Below, in pieces: positions 1-8,216 of a DNA stretch of 64,000 nt. The stretch's first letter is position 1. Every line of letters begins with the position of its first letter. Origin of the DNA: CANIGN01 sp041391385 (GTDB lineage Bacteria > Bdellovibrionota > UBA2428). Under the pieces are notes generated by a model that had not been told where the DNA came from, made no database searches, and worked only from the letters and a program-made list of their open reading frames with translations. The translations under genes were made by a program, and so were the position numbers. Location: the NCBI GenBank assembly GCA_041391385.1, contig JAWKOD010000005.1:310001-374000 (forward strand), read 5' to 3'.

Positions 1-504
1 TTTAAAATATTTCATTAATTCATTAAATATTGTGAGATTGTGAGCCGGAATCATTTTAGCTTCAGCGAGTATGGGCATAAAGTTTGTGTCCCCGCCCCAT
101 CGCGGCAATACATGAAAGTGTAAGTGTTCATGAATGCTTGCGCCGCCTGCTTTGCCTATGTTTAAGCCTATATTGAGTCCCTGTGGCTTAATTTTATCCA
201 TGAGTAAGTCGACACTGGCCTTCATACAGCTTTGAAGATCGTTCCAGGCTTCACCTTTTACATCTGTAAGCATTGCGATGTGTCCATTTGGAATAATCAG
301 AAGGTGATTGGGGTTATACGGAAAACGGTTCATCACCACAAAGCAATGTTTAGACTGATAAAGCTTTAGGGAGTTCTCGTCACAAGGCATTTTCGAAAGT
401 TCACAGAATACGCATTCTGCATCGTCTGCTTTTTGCGCATGCTTACGAATATGTTCGAGGCGCCAAGGGGCCCAGAGGCGTTCAATTTTGTGTGAGTCGT
501 CCAT
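1..504 (-). CDS. HIT family nucleotide hydrolase/phosphorylase (C-terminus cut by window edge)
   Basis: The reading frame is open from an ATG at 504 to the left edge, 168 codons without a stop. The histidine-triad motif HEHLHFHVLPRW is near residue 130, and an upstream CVFCEL Cys pair near residue 34 probably belongs to a zinc site. These are typical of HIT proteins of the Ap4A phosphorylase/HINT type, which cleave dinucleoside polyphosphates or nucleotide conjugates in the cytoplasm. It starts 7 bp after the sppA stop on the same strand, so it is probably co-transcribed with sppA. The family is clear; the exact substrate is not. The last few residues lie outside the window. Confidence 0.88.
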   Translation of the reverse strand, partial: MDDSHKIERLWAPWRLEHIRKHAQKADDAECVFCELSKMPCDENSLKLYQSKHCFVVMNRFPYNPNHLLIIPNGHIAMLTDVKGEAWNDLQSCMKASVDLLMDKIKPQGLNIGLNIGKAGGASIHEHLHFHVLPRWGGDTNFMPILAEAKMIPAHNLTIFNELMKYFK

Positions 505-510
505 CAGTAA

Positions 511-1524
511 TTATCTTACTTCCGAATTTGATTTTTGAAATTGATAATGTGAAGGAAGAAGCATGGGAACCATGCCTTGAAAGGGATGCAGCTGGTCGAA
601 AATTCGCTCCATAGGAGTCGACGACTCAGTAGCTAGTTTTCCTAAAATGCCTCCGATATTTCGTTTAGGGTAGGGGAGACGCACAATCTTGAGGTCACCA
701 AGTTTTTTGTCCTCTTTAAGCCATTTGATAGCATCTTTGGGGCCGCCACTTTTGTCGACCAAGCCTAGGTTCAAAGCTTGTTCTCCAGTAAAGATACGTC
801 CATCTGCAACTTCTCTTAATTTTTCGAGTGGTATTTTTTCAGAGCGAATTTTAGCGATATCCATGATGAATTGCTCGTGGACTTCTTTGAGTAAATTTTC
901 AAGATAAGCGCGTTCTTCGGGAGCTAGTTCTCTAAAGGGAGATCCCACATCTTTCATCTTGCCTGCTTTTATAGTGACAGGCTTGATCTTGGCCCAGCTC
1001 ACAAGATTTTCAAGATTAAAAAATTGGAAGATAACGCCAATGGATCCAGTTGTTGTGCCTGGAAGTGCGTAGATTTCATCACAGGCCGCCGCTAAGTAGT
1101 AGCCACCACTCGCTGCGACATCACCCATGCTGCAAACAACAGGAATTTTTGTTTTTAACTCTAAAACTCGGGCAAAAAGGTCTTGTGTAGGAGCGACAGA
1201 TCCTCCAGGTGAATTGATAAACAACAAGAGCCCTTTTACTTTGTCTTCTTTCACGCCTTCTTCGATTTCTTCGAGTGAATCAAAAATATCTTCGCGAGAG
1301 CCCATAATGACACCTGTAATGTTGAGTTGGGCAATAACTTTGTCCGAAGATTTAAGGGTGTTGCTGCGAATAATTTTTGGATCAAAGCTTTCGAAAAAAC
1401 TAAAAGTTCGGTCGAGACTATAGTAGGTCGTAAGGGAGCATGATCCAACGACTAGAAGAGTGATGAGACCTACAAATATCCAAGGGAGTATTCTTGGGCG
1501 TTCGGGTGAAGCATTATTGTACAT
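511..1524 (-). CDS. sppA: Signal peptide peptidase SppA (S49 serine protease), short form
   Basis: This 337-residue inner-membrane protease degrades leftover signal peptides. An N-terminal membrane anchor spans about residues 13-32. The nucleophile is Ser139 in the ASGGYYLAAACDE stretch. Lys191 in GKMKDVGSP lies exactly 52 residues later, the Ser-Lys dyad spacing of Bacillus SppA; INSPGGSV near residue 104 supplies the oxyanion region. The length fits the short single-domain form, not the 600-residue E. coli form. No Shine-Dalgarno sequence precedes the ATG. It follows rpsA, with a terminator between them, and precedes the HIT gene. Confidence 0.93.
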   Translation of the reverse strand: MYNNASPERPRILPWIFVGLITLLVVGSCSLTTYYSLDRTFSFFESFDPKIIRSNTLKSSDKVIAQLNITGVIMGSREDIFDSLEEIEEGVKEDKVKGLLLFINSPGGSVAPTQDLFARVLELKTKIPVVCSMGDVAASGGYYLAAACDEIYALPGTTTGSIGVIFQFFNLENLVSWAKIKPVTIKAGKMKDVGSPFRELAPEERAYLENLLKEVHEQFIMDIAKIRSEKIPLEKLREVADGRIFTGEQALNLGLVDKSGGPKDAIKWLKEDKKLGDLKIVRLPYPKRNIGGILGKLATESSTPMERIFDQLHPFQGMVPMLLPSHYQFQKSNSEVR

Positions 1525-1567
1525 GGCTTAAAAATAGCCCGTCCTGATGTCAGATACAAATGCTTAC

Positions 1568-1608
1568 AAAAAAAGCCGCCTCTCGTTAGAGAAGCGGCTT
1601 TTTTTTTT
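1568..1608 (-). terminator. Rho-independent terminator after rpsA
   Basis: An AAGCCGC/GCGGCTT stem extended by TCTC/GAGA has a short loop and A/T runs on both sides. It lies 22 bp beyond the rpsA stop and just upstream of sppA. The flanking runs would let it work in both directions. Confidence 0.85.
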
Positions 1609-1629
1609 AGTTTTTAACTTTTAAAGAAT

Positions 1630-3429
1630 CTATTCTTCGTCTTTAGCTTCTTCTTTTTTAGCACCGCCAAGCATTGCTGCTAGCTTAGCTGCCATTTCAG
1701 GGCTCATTGTATCGCTGAACGAAGAGCGAGAGTCTGACTTCTGGTAAGAAGCCATTGCTTCGCGTTCTTCTTTGCGGTTCAAGCTCTTAACAGAAAGACT
1801 GATCTTTCTTTCTTTAAGGTTAATGTTGATGATTTCAGCTTTCACAACGTCACCAACTTTAACAATGCTTTCAGGGTGAACAATGCGCTCATCTGAAAGT
1901 TCAGAAACGTGGATCATTCCTTCGATGTTTTTAGCAAGTTCAACAAAGGCTCCGAAGTTAGCAAGTTTTGTAACTGTGCCATCTACCGTTACACCTTGAG
2001 GGTGAGTTCCAACATATTCCTGCCAAGGATCACCTTGAAGAAGTTTAACGCTGAGAGAAACTCTCTCGTTTTCGCGGTCAACGTTTAGAACAACTGCGTC
2101 TAAGGTGTCACCTTTTTGGTAATGGTCAGCAGGGTTAGAGATTTTAGCATCCCAACTCAAGTCAGATACGTGTACAAGGCCATCAATACCTTCCTCGATT
2201 TCAACAAAGAGTCCGAAGTCAGTGATGTTTTTAATAACACCTTTGATACGTGTGCCAGCAGGGTACTTGTGTTCCAAGCTATCCCATGGGTTGGGGTTTA
2301 CTTGTTTAAGGCCTAGGCTCATGCGGCGATTTTCAAGATCGATATCAAGGATAACAGCTTCTGTTTCTTCTCCGATGTTAACGAGTTTACGAGGGTCTTT
2401 GATTTTTTGCGTCCAGCTCATTTCTGAAACGTGAATCAATCCTTCAATTCCAGATTCAACTTCGATGAAAGCTCCGTAATCGACAACGCTTACTACAACA
2501 CCTTTAACGCGTTGGCCGGGAATGAATCTTTCTTGAATGGTCATCCAAGGATCAGGTTGAGTTTGTTTAAGGCCAAGGGAAATTCTTTCTTTCTCAGCAT
2601 CAAACTTTAAGACACGCACGTTAATCTCTTGTCCAACTTGAATGATGTCAGAGGGGTGTTTAACGCGCCCCCAGCTCATGTCAGTTACATGCAAGAGACC
2701 GTCCATGCCACCAAGATCTACGAAAGCACCATAATCGGTAACATTTTTTACAATGCCACGAACAACAGCACCTACTTTAAGAATTTTGATTGTCTCACCT
2801 TTGAGACGTTCTTTTTCAGTTTCGAGGACAGCTTTACGGGAAACGACAACGTTTCCTTTGCGAGGATCAAATTTGATAACTCGAATTTTCATAGCTTTGC
2901 CTACGAATTGTTCGAGGTTTTTTACGGGGCGTATATCAATTTGGCTGCTAGGAAGAAAGGCTTTCACGCCTATGTCTACCAAGAGGCCGCCTTTGATTAC
3001 GCTTGTAGCCGTACCTTCGAGAATAGCGTTGCTTTCGCAAGCTTCAGTGATTTCGTCCCAAGCATGTGCTCGGTCGGCTTTTTCTTTAGATACACGAATA
3101 TGTCCAGCTTCATTGCGTTCAATGAAGACCTCAACCATATCGCCAACTTTGATTTCAAGTTCACCCTCAGGATTTTTAAACTGAGCAATGGGCACTTCAC
3201 CTTCCGATTTGAGGCCTATGTCGATAAGGACAACGTCGCTTCCAATGGAGACAACTTTGCCTTCGGCAAGGCGACCTTCGCCAATAGGGGCGTTTTCTGC
3301 GCTCGACTCAAAAAGCTCTTCAAAAGACTTTCCATCTTCTGTGTAACTATTGGGTTCAAGCTCATCTTCTTCGTGAAAGAGTCTGCGGATTTGTGAGGAG
3401 TTTTGTGTTGATGATCGGGTTACGGACAT
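1630..3429 (-). CDS. rpsA: 30S ribosomal protein S1
   Basis: S1 binds mRNA on the small ribosomal subunit and helps initiation on structured leaders. Six S1 OB-fold repeats fill most of the protein, at roughly residues 55-120, 135-200, 220-290, 305-375, 390-460 and 475-550. The last four carry the repeated D-Y/F-GAFV and GL-HVS/TD-SW signatures. The start is placed at the ATG at 3429, giving 599 residues, because AGGTGG lies about 10 bases upstream. A GTG at 3444 is in frame but falls inside that ribosome binding site. The tail is rich in Lys and Glu. A promoter and a terminator flank the gene, so it looks monocistronic. Confidence 0.96.
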   Translation of the reverse strand: MSVTRSSTQNSSQIRRLFHEEDELEPNSYTEDGKSFEELFESSAENAPIGEGRLAEGKVVSIGSDVVLIDIGLKSEGEVPIAQFKNPEGELEIKVGDMVEVFIERNEAGHIRVSKEKADRAHAWDEITEACESNAILEGTATSVIKGGLLVDIGVKAFLPSSQIDIRPVKNLEQFVGKAMKIRVIKFDPRKGNVVVSRKAVLETEKERLKGETIKILKVGAVVRGIVKNVTDYGAFVDLGGMDGLLHVTDMSWGRVKHPSDIIQVGQEINVRVLKFDAEKERISLGLKQTQPDPWMTIQERFIPGQRVKGVVVSVVDYGAFIEVESGIEGLIHVSEMSWTQKIKDPRKLVNIGEETEAVILDIDLENRRMSLGLKQVNPNPWDSLEHKYPAGTRIKGVIKNITDFGLFVEIEEGIDGLVHVSDLSWDAKISNPADHYQKGDTLDAVVLNVDRENERVSLSVKLLQGDPWQEYVGTHPQGVTVDGTVTKLANFGAFVELAKNIEGMIHVSELSDERIVHPESIVKVGDVVKAEIININLKERKISLSVKSLNRKEEREAMASYQKSDSRSSFSDTMSPEMAAKLAAMLGGAKKEEAKDEE

Positions 3430-3469
3430 TCGTTTTTTTTCCACCTTAAGTTGGGCTCTAAGTGCTCAA

Positions 3470-3498
3470 AAACTAGGGTATTTGTCTCTCTTAGTCAA
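3470..3498 (-). promoter_or_regulatory. Sigma-70-type promoter for rpsA
   Basis: On the minus strand TTGACT is followed after 17 bases by TAGTTT, about 40 bases upstream of the rpsA ATG. It lies just past the terminator of the upstream RNA gene, which suits an independent rpsA transcript. Confidence 0.5.
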
Positions 3499-3509
3499 AC
3501 TTATGTGGA

Positions 3510-3562
3510 TAAAAAAGAAAAGCAGCTAAGCCGCACCTCTAAGGCGGGCTGAAGCTGCTTTT
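3510..3562 (-). terminator. Rho-independent terminator ending the 3.5-3.8 kb RNA
   Basis: On the minus strand a 9-bp stem AAAGCAGCT/AGCTGCTTT encloses an inner GCC-CGCC/GGTG-CGGC stem and is followed by a T-rich run broken by one C. It comes right after the short ORF and before the rpsA promoter. Confidence 0.85.
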
Positions 3563-3588
3563 AAGCACAGTTTCTATTCTAGGGCTCT

Positions 3589-3654
3589 TTAAGGTGGCCC
3601 TGCTTCACTTACATTGCGATATTCGTGTCTTCTGTAGACTATTCGACTGTTCAT
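3589..3654 (-). CDS. Short ORF, 21-residue basic peptide
   Basis: The ORF begins with an ATG nine bases after GGAG within AAGAGGAGATAG and ends in TAA. An in-frame TAG lies just upstream, so it is not the tail of a longer frame. The peptide starts MNSRIVYRRHEYRN and is rich in Arg, without a membrane segment. It sits between the structured RNA domain and the terminator, so it may be a translated sRNA product or a leader-type peptide. I do not recognise a family. The good ribosome binding site is the only evidence for translation. Confidence 0.4.
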   Translation of the reverse strand: MNSRIVYRRHEYRNVSEAGPP

Positions 3655-3857
3655 ATTCTATCTCCTCTTACGTTCTACTGGGTTGAGATCTAGAGCTGAG
3701 GCCCTCCCTAGGAAGGCGGCTTTATAGCCTAATGGCTACCAGACTCCCCTTCCGATGGGTCTTGGGAATCTGTAGATCTTCGCGGGAGCCTACGCTTTTC
3801 TATCTTGACCGAGTTTTTATCGGCAGACACCGCATTCCATGAGGGCTCATCTTCCTT

Positions 3858-4331
3858 CTAAGCGAACTCCTCTGGTTTTGGCGGACTCCAAAATTTCCAG
3901 GCTTTTGTGAAAGCTGATTTAAAGCTTTCTTTTCTTAAGGGTTTGTCTATGAGGGAGAAATCTCCTTTGAGAATCTCATTGAGGTTTCTTCTCATGGGTT
4001 CGGTAGCCATACCTGAAATAGGGACAATGCCCATATTTGGGTAGCGTGATCTAAAATTTCTTATGAGGTCTATGCCTGTTACTTGTGGCAAAAGGAGGTC
4101 GACGACTGCGACTCGAACATTTGAAAGATCTGATTGGAGCAAGTCCCATCCTCTGTCTAGAATCCGAATCCTAGGTTTTACTCCCCCTAAGCTGGGTATA
4201 ACGCTGCTTTCGAGATATCTCAAAATCAGAGCACTCATGAGGTCCTCGTCTTCAACGACAAGAATTTCAATTTCCTCTTCCTCTGGTTTTAGCTCGAGAT
4301 GTATGTTCCGCGGCGATAGCTGTGCTGTCAT
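3858..4331 (-). CDS. Single-domain response regulator (CheY-like receiver)
   Basis: About 157 residues with one receiver domain. Visible features are the acidic pair in VVEDEDL, the phosphoacceptor Asp in VAVVDLLLP, the switch Ser in VPISGM, and the conserved Lys in LIDKPL. No output domain follows, so it probably acts by protein-protein contact in a phosphorelay. The start is the ATG at 4331, because GGAGG lies seven bases upstream; an in-frame codon at 4397 has no such site. No histidine kinase is adjacent. It is divergent from the SH3 envelope gene and lies just upstream of the structured RNA. Confidence 0.88.
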   Translation of the reverse strand: MTAQLSPRNIHLELKPEEEEIEILVVEDEDLMSALILRYLESSVIPSLGGVKPRIRILDRGWDLLQSDLSNVRVAVVDLLLPQVTGIDLIRNFRSRYPNMGIVPISGMATEPMRRNLNEILKGDFSLIDKPLRKESFKSAFTKAWKFWSPPKPEEFA

Positions 4332-4421
4332 GTTTTTGCCTCCATATTCAATATGGCAGAATGATGGCGCATACGGGGTTAATTTTCGTCTAAGCACACG
4401 TTAATATTTAGAGAGGACAAC

Positions 4422-5561
4422 ATGGCAAAACGCTGGGGACGACTATTACTTGGAGCAGGCTTTTTTTATTTTTCTTTCGCCTCAGCGCAAGTAGCTATTC
4501 GCGTAGAGCGACCCGCAAAGCTTTTTGCACAACCTTCTGAAAGATCAATGATTTTAACTGAGATTGGTGGACGCTCTTCTTTTAGAGCCCTTGAGCAAAG
4601 TGCAGACAAGAAGTGGGTTTTTATTTCAGATGGTTTGCGCTACGGCTGGATTCGTAAAGTTTTTGTTAAGGCTGTTGATGAAGCCTCTGCGGTGATGAGT
4701 GAGATGAGCAGTGGTTTAGAATCACGTGAATCGGCTATCGCTGATTCCTTGCCTCCCGATGCGGATCTTCCAGTAGACGAAGACTTGGATGATGCCCCAG
4801 CGGCAGTGGGACAAGAAGATGCCGAGGGCGATGATTTTGATTCTACGTCTACTTCTTATGTCGTTAAGCAACCGACGCCCTTCTATGATCAACCTAAGCG
4901 AAATGCTCAAAAATTTGGAAAACTTTTACCCAATGACGAAGTTCAATTACTCAGCTCAAGTCAGGATTCTTTGTGGGCGCGTATTCGCTTAGTGGAAACG
5001 GGTGAAGAGGGGTGGATTCCTCAGTCTCGTATGGGGCGAAAAATGCTTCGTAGTGAATTGAGACAACTAGAGGCACCCTCAGGAAAATTAACTCACTTAG
5101 GATTGTCGGGTGTGCTTGCACCAGATCCTTGGAATTATGGTTTCTTAGCGTTTATTCGTCGGGGATTTCCTTCTCTATCCATTGGAACAACTCCAGTGGA
5201 AATTGCATTCGGTGGTGGAATTAACGTTGGTAAGGAAGAGGAGCAGTTAAATAATTCAGTAAAAGTTTCATATATTGATTTAAGGCTTTATGCCCACTGG
5301 GAGCCTTTGCTCTCGCCGCGTTGGGGGCTACCAGTAGAGATGGGGATGTTGTATAAGTACGGATCTATAGTTACAGAGCTTTCTCCTGAGCAATTCGACT
5401 CCATAAATACGCGTATCTTAGAGAGTGAATTTGGGGGCTTTATTGGAGTCGGTGTGACTTATTTCGTATTAGACTCTCTTCGTTTAGAATTTATTCCACA
5501 AGTTCAGTTGACGAGTTCTGTTGATCTTGTGCTCAACGCTGGCGCCGTATTTTCTTTCTAG
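4422..5561 (+). CDS. Secreted SH3-domain protein with C-terminal outer-membrane barrel-like region
   Basis: This 379-residue protein has a signal peptide (cleavage near SAQ-VAI, residue 24). Two bacterial SH3-like modules follow, at about 25-85 and 145-210, each ending in a GWI motif. An acidic linker separates them. The C-terminal 160 residues show alternating beta-strand patterns and end in VFSF, as outer-membrane barrels do. GAGAGGAC precedes the ATG. SH3 modules in envelope proteins usually bind peptidoglycan, so it may tie the wall to the outer membrane. Domain calls are by pattern only. Confidence 0.7.
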   Translation: MAKRWGRLLLGAGFFYFSFASAQVAIRVERPAKLFAQPSERSMILTEIGGRSSFRALEQSADKKWVFISDGLRYGWIRKVFVKAVDEASAVMSEMSSGLESRESAIADSLPPDADLPVDEDLDDAPAAVGQEDAEGDDFDSTSTSYVVKQPTPFYDQPKRNAQKFGKLLPNDEVQLLSSSQDSLWARIRLVETGEEGWIPQSRMGRKMLRSELRQLEAPSGKLTHLGLSGVLAPDPWNYGFLAFIRRGFPSLSIGTTPVEIAFGGGINVGKEEEQLNNSVKVSYIDLRLYAHWEPLLSPRWGLPVEMGMLYKYGSIVTELSPEQFDSINTRILESEFGGFIGVGVTYFVLDSLRLEFIPQVQLTSSVDLVLNAGAVFSF

Positions 5562-5566
5562 GAACT

Positions 5567-6301
5567 TTAAATTTTATAGCGCGTTCCTTTGAGTGTCCCC
5601 GTAGTCTTGAGTTGTGGAATCCCTTTAAGGATTCGAAGTACTTGACGTTTTGAGAGAGAGACCTTTGAGGTCTCCAGAAGCTCAGAAAGAGTCATCCATG
5701 ACTTGTTTGATTCAAGAGTTTTTATCAATCGAAGCTTGAGGGTTCTTCGATTGCTGAGTTCTTTTCTGTTAGTAGAGTCAATTTTTAAATACTTGAGTAA
5801 GTCTTCTGAGTACGGGGCACTTAAGCTGCAATAGAAATGCCTATCCCAAATTCGGAGATTGTTTTGAATGGCATATGGAGTGAGCTTAGAAAAAGGATTT
5901 TTCGAATCGAAATAATAACTTTCAAAATTTTTATTTTTATCTGCTAAATGTGCCTCACGTTTAATTAAGGGATAAAAAATGTGAATTAGACTTTTCTTTT
6001 GGGTTAGTGATTTTGCAAAATCAAAAAGTACTGATGCACTTCGGGGCCAAGGAAGTTTTGAAATTTTGGGAATGAAGAAATTAAAGTCGATATTGTTTTC
6101 GAGCAAAAGCATTCTTTCAATACACGACTCCGCTATGCGAGGATCGTAGCGAGAAAACTCAATGCGCTTCAAAAGGTCTTGGGTGAAAGGTGCCCTAGGT
6201 TGCTTTTTCCAGAATCGCAAAGAGTTGGGAACTCTCAAGAGATCATCTCTAAGGAGCTCTTGTTGTTCTAAAAGAGAAAGGGGTTTTGGCTTTTCTTTCA
6301 T
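5567..6301 (-). CDS. Uncharacterised protein with likely C-terminal winged helix
   Basis: This 244-residue, Lys/Arg-rich cytoplasmic protein has no signal peptide or membrane segment. The last 70 residues (MTLSELLETSKVSLSKRQVLRIL and on) look like a helix-turn-helix or winged-helix unit with a short beta wing ending in TGTLKGTRYKI. The first 170 residues match nothing I recognise. It is convergent with the SH3 protein, six bases apart, and has its own upstream region. A DNA-binding role is inferred from the C-terminus alone. Confidence 0.6.
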   Translation of the reverse strand: MKEKPKPLSLLEQQELLRDDLLRVPNSLRFWKKQPRAPFTQDLLKRIEFSRYDPRIAESCIERMLLLENNIDFNFFIPKISKLPWPRSASVLFDFAKSLTQKKSLIHIFYPLIKREAHLADKNKNFESYYFDSKNPFSKLTPYAIQNNLRIWDRHFYCSLSAPYSEDLLKYLKIDSTNRKELSNRRTLKLRLIKTLESNKSWMTLSELLETSKVSLSKRQVLRILKGIPQLKTTGTLKGTRYKI

Positions 6302-6482
6302 AGGCTAAGTTTAGTGTGGTTCGCTTGGCGTTATAAGTCAAAAATTTATGACTAAAAAATTAAATTTATTATTTAAATACAGTAATTTACCACTAATAAA
6401 TTTCGTAAAATATAGATTTCGGCTTCTTCATGTAAAGATAACCTTTAAGGTGCCTAAAAAGAGGCGATAATAAGAGTACTAT

Positions 6483-8216
6483 ATGTCTGCAAATGCCAGG
6501 CACCTGTTTCCGAAACCTGTACTTGGTTTCACTATGGTCGAGCTGTTGCTCGTCATAACTACGGTGGGGATTATCTCCATAGTAGCCCTGCCTAAGTTTT
6601 TAGATTTTAGGACAGAAGCCAGGGTAGCGACGGCTCAAAATTATATCAATCATGCTCGTTCAGCCTTAGCTAACAAGAAAACACAAATGGCCCTTCGATG
6701 TGGATCAACAACTTGGCCACGATTAGAGGCAATTTTGATGAACGATATTACGGAGGGAGGCGCGCCAGGCGCATCGTGTACGCCGGAGCAACTACCAGAT
6801 GGAGAAGAACGAAAGTTTTTTGCGCAGGCGAGCATTACACCACCGATGAATCCATATAATTTATTAGATTCGGTTGTGGCTACAAGCTGTACGGATTTTT
6901 GTTCGTGCACAGATGAGGGTGGCTTTTTATACAATCAGTCTACGGGAGAATTTGGACATCCACTTTTGTTAGAAGAGTGTCGCGGGAGGCTTCCGGCCTC
7001 AGAGTCGAGTGATTCTTCAGAGAGTTCGTCAGAGAATGCCTCAAGTGAATCGAGTGAGTTGAGTGAGGACAGTAGCAGTAGTGGTCCATGTGAACCAAGT
7101 TATGCTATGGATGAAGAACTTAATCTTTGCCAAGATATTTTATGTGGAGAAGGGTATGTCGATCTTTCATATTGCGATGGTGGCAGTGTAAGTTGCGATC
7201 CTAGTGAAACAAATATTGAGGGCGAATGTATTACAACATGTGATTGCTCGAATTTGGGAGTTTCCGTGTGTGCATATGATGGACAGACAATGGATGGGTA
7301 TACCTTTGCAAATAGCTATCCTGATGTATGTTCTTCCAGCTCGGCTGAAGAGTGCCAGCCAGGCTATTCTTGGAGTGATGCTTACAATGGCGGTATGTGC
7401 GTATGCACAGATCCCTCATATGCTTCTAGCAACTATGAGTGGGGTGGCTCGTGTGAGTGTGGAGTCAATGCTGATAACTGTGATGGGATGGGGCAAACGG
7501 GAGTCATGTGGGGATATGATCCTCAGGAGTGTGTGAATTCCATTGGTGAATGCCCTAGTGGTGGTGAGGGTTACGGAGGCTGCACAGATGCTGCTGCTAA
7601 TAACTACGATTCAGGAGCAGGCTATGACGATGGATCGTGCACGTATGATGAGGGTTACGGAGGCTGCACAGACGGTGGTGCCAATAACTATGATTCAGGA
7701 GCAAGCTATGATGATGGCTCGTGCACATACGATGATTCTGGGTACGGCGGCTGCACAGATGGTGGTGCTAATAACTATGATTCAGGAGCAAGTTATGATG
7801 ATGGCTCATGCACATACGATGATTCTGGATACGGCGGCTGCACAGACGGTGGTGCTAGCAACTACGATTCAGGAGCAAGTTATGATGATGGCTCTTGCAC
7901 ATATGATGAGGTCTATGGGGGAGATTCAGAGTGTCCTTATAGCCACAATGATGGTTCGTGTGATTCTCTTCCGGAGTGTCCAGGGTTGGATTATGGAAAT
8001 ATTTATTACTCATTCAAGAGTGGTATTTCGGGAAGTACAACTTTTGCTTACTGGGGTTATACCGTAACAGGTTGTAGCACAACAGTAGGAGTCAATTGTT
8101 CGTGCAGTGGTGGGTCTTGTACTCTTTCTTGGAACGGAAGTGAAGATGGTGGAAGTGGGTCGATATCGCTTTATGGTGATGGATGTGTTCGAAAAGATTT
8201 CCTTTACCAGCAATAG
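6483..8216 (+). CDS. Prepilin-like protein with Cys-rich tandem repeats
   Basis: This 577-residue protein begins with a type IV prepilin leader: GFTMVELLLV, with Gly-Phe cleavage at residue 15/16 and Glu at mature position 5, then a hydrophobic helix. Residues 40-165 resemble a small pseudopilin head with several Cys. A Ser/Glu linker follows (about 175-200). The Cys-rich ectodomain then includes four near-identical 28-29-residue units with cores GCTDGGANNYDS and DDGSC, and an eight-Cys tail. The ATG at 6483 is the only possible start before the leader and lacks a clear Shine-Dalgarno sequence; GGCGATAA at 6463-6470 resembles a sigma-28 -10 box. It ends back to back with the Tad-like operon. 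A decayed paralogue lies at 53.7-54.8 kb. Confidence 0.8.
   Translation: MSANARHLFPKPVLGFTMVELLLVITTVGIISIVALPKFLDFRTEARVATAQNYINHARSALANKKTQMALRCGSTTWPRLEAILMNDITEGGAPGASCTPEQLPDGEERKFFAQASITPPMNPYNLLDSVVATSCTDFCSCTDEGGFLYNQSTGEFGHPLLLEECRGRLPASESSDSSESSSENASSESSELSEDSSSSGPCEPSYAMDEELNLCQDILCGEGYVDLSYCDGGSVSCDPSETNIEGECITTCDCSNLGVSVCAYDGQTMDGYTFANSYPDVCSSSSAEECQPGYSWSDAYNGGMCVCTDPSYASSNYEWGGSCECGVNADNCDGMGQTGVMWGYDPQECVNSIGECPSGGEGYGGCTDAAANNYDSGAGYDDGSCTYDEGYGGCTDGGANNYDSGASYDDGSCTYDDSGYGGCTDGGANNYDSGASYDDGSCTYDDSGYGGCTDGGASNYDSGASYDDGSCTYDEVYGGDSECPYSHNDGSCDSLPECPGLDYGNIYYSFKSGISGSTTFAYWGYTVTGCSTTVGVNCSCSGGSCTLSWNGSEDGGSGSISLYGDGCVRKDFLYQQ
7569..7910 (+). repeat. Four tandem 84-87 bp coding repeats in the Cys-rich prepilin
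   Basis: Units begin near 7569, 7653, 7740 and 7827. Each encodes a GYGGCTD...NNYDSGA.YDDGSCTYD unit with two Cys and many Asp, suggesting disulfide-stapled and possibly calcium-binding loops. Bases differ between units mostly at third positions, so the array is not newly duplicated but is under protein-level constraint or homogenisation. Confidence 0.9.

Larger units (their letters stand above)
3510..3835 (-). ncRNA. Unassigned structured RNA with embedded short ORF
   Basis: This stretch between the response regulator and rpsA has no ordinary gene but dense secondary structure on the minus strand. An outer helix pairs GATCTA (near 3775) with TAGATC (near 3690). It encloses a 9-bp hairpin CAGATTCCC/GGGGAGTCTG, a hairpin TAGCC-ATTA-GGCTA, and a hairpin GCCTTCC-TAG-GGAGGGC. 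A strong ribosome binding site and a 21-codon ORF follow, then a hairpin AGGGC/GCCCT and the terminator. A GCCGATAA box at 3817-3824 matches the sigma-28 (FliA) -10 element, though the matching -35 is poor. It does not fit tmRNA, RNase P, 6S or GEMM consensus features by eye. The 5' end is a guess. Confidence 0.55.

Noticed and set aside
2629..3396. 255-codon ORF opposite rpsA
   Set aside because: It lies wholly antisense to ribosomal protein S1, has a low-complexity Phe/Asn-rich product and no ribosome binding site.
3510..3835. tmRNA, RNase P RNA, 6S RNA or GEMM riboswitch identity for the structured RNA
   Set aside because: There is no Ala-tRNA-like pair or ALAA tag, no RNase P core motifs, no single long bulged hairpin, and no GEMM core bases.
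7543..8067. 174-codon ORF in the repeat region of the prepilin gene
   Set aside because: It is the out-of-frame reading of the four tandem repeats; the Met/Gln-rich product is a by-product of repetition.
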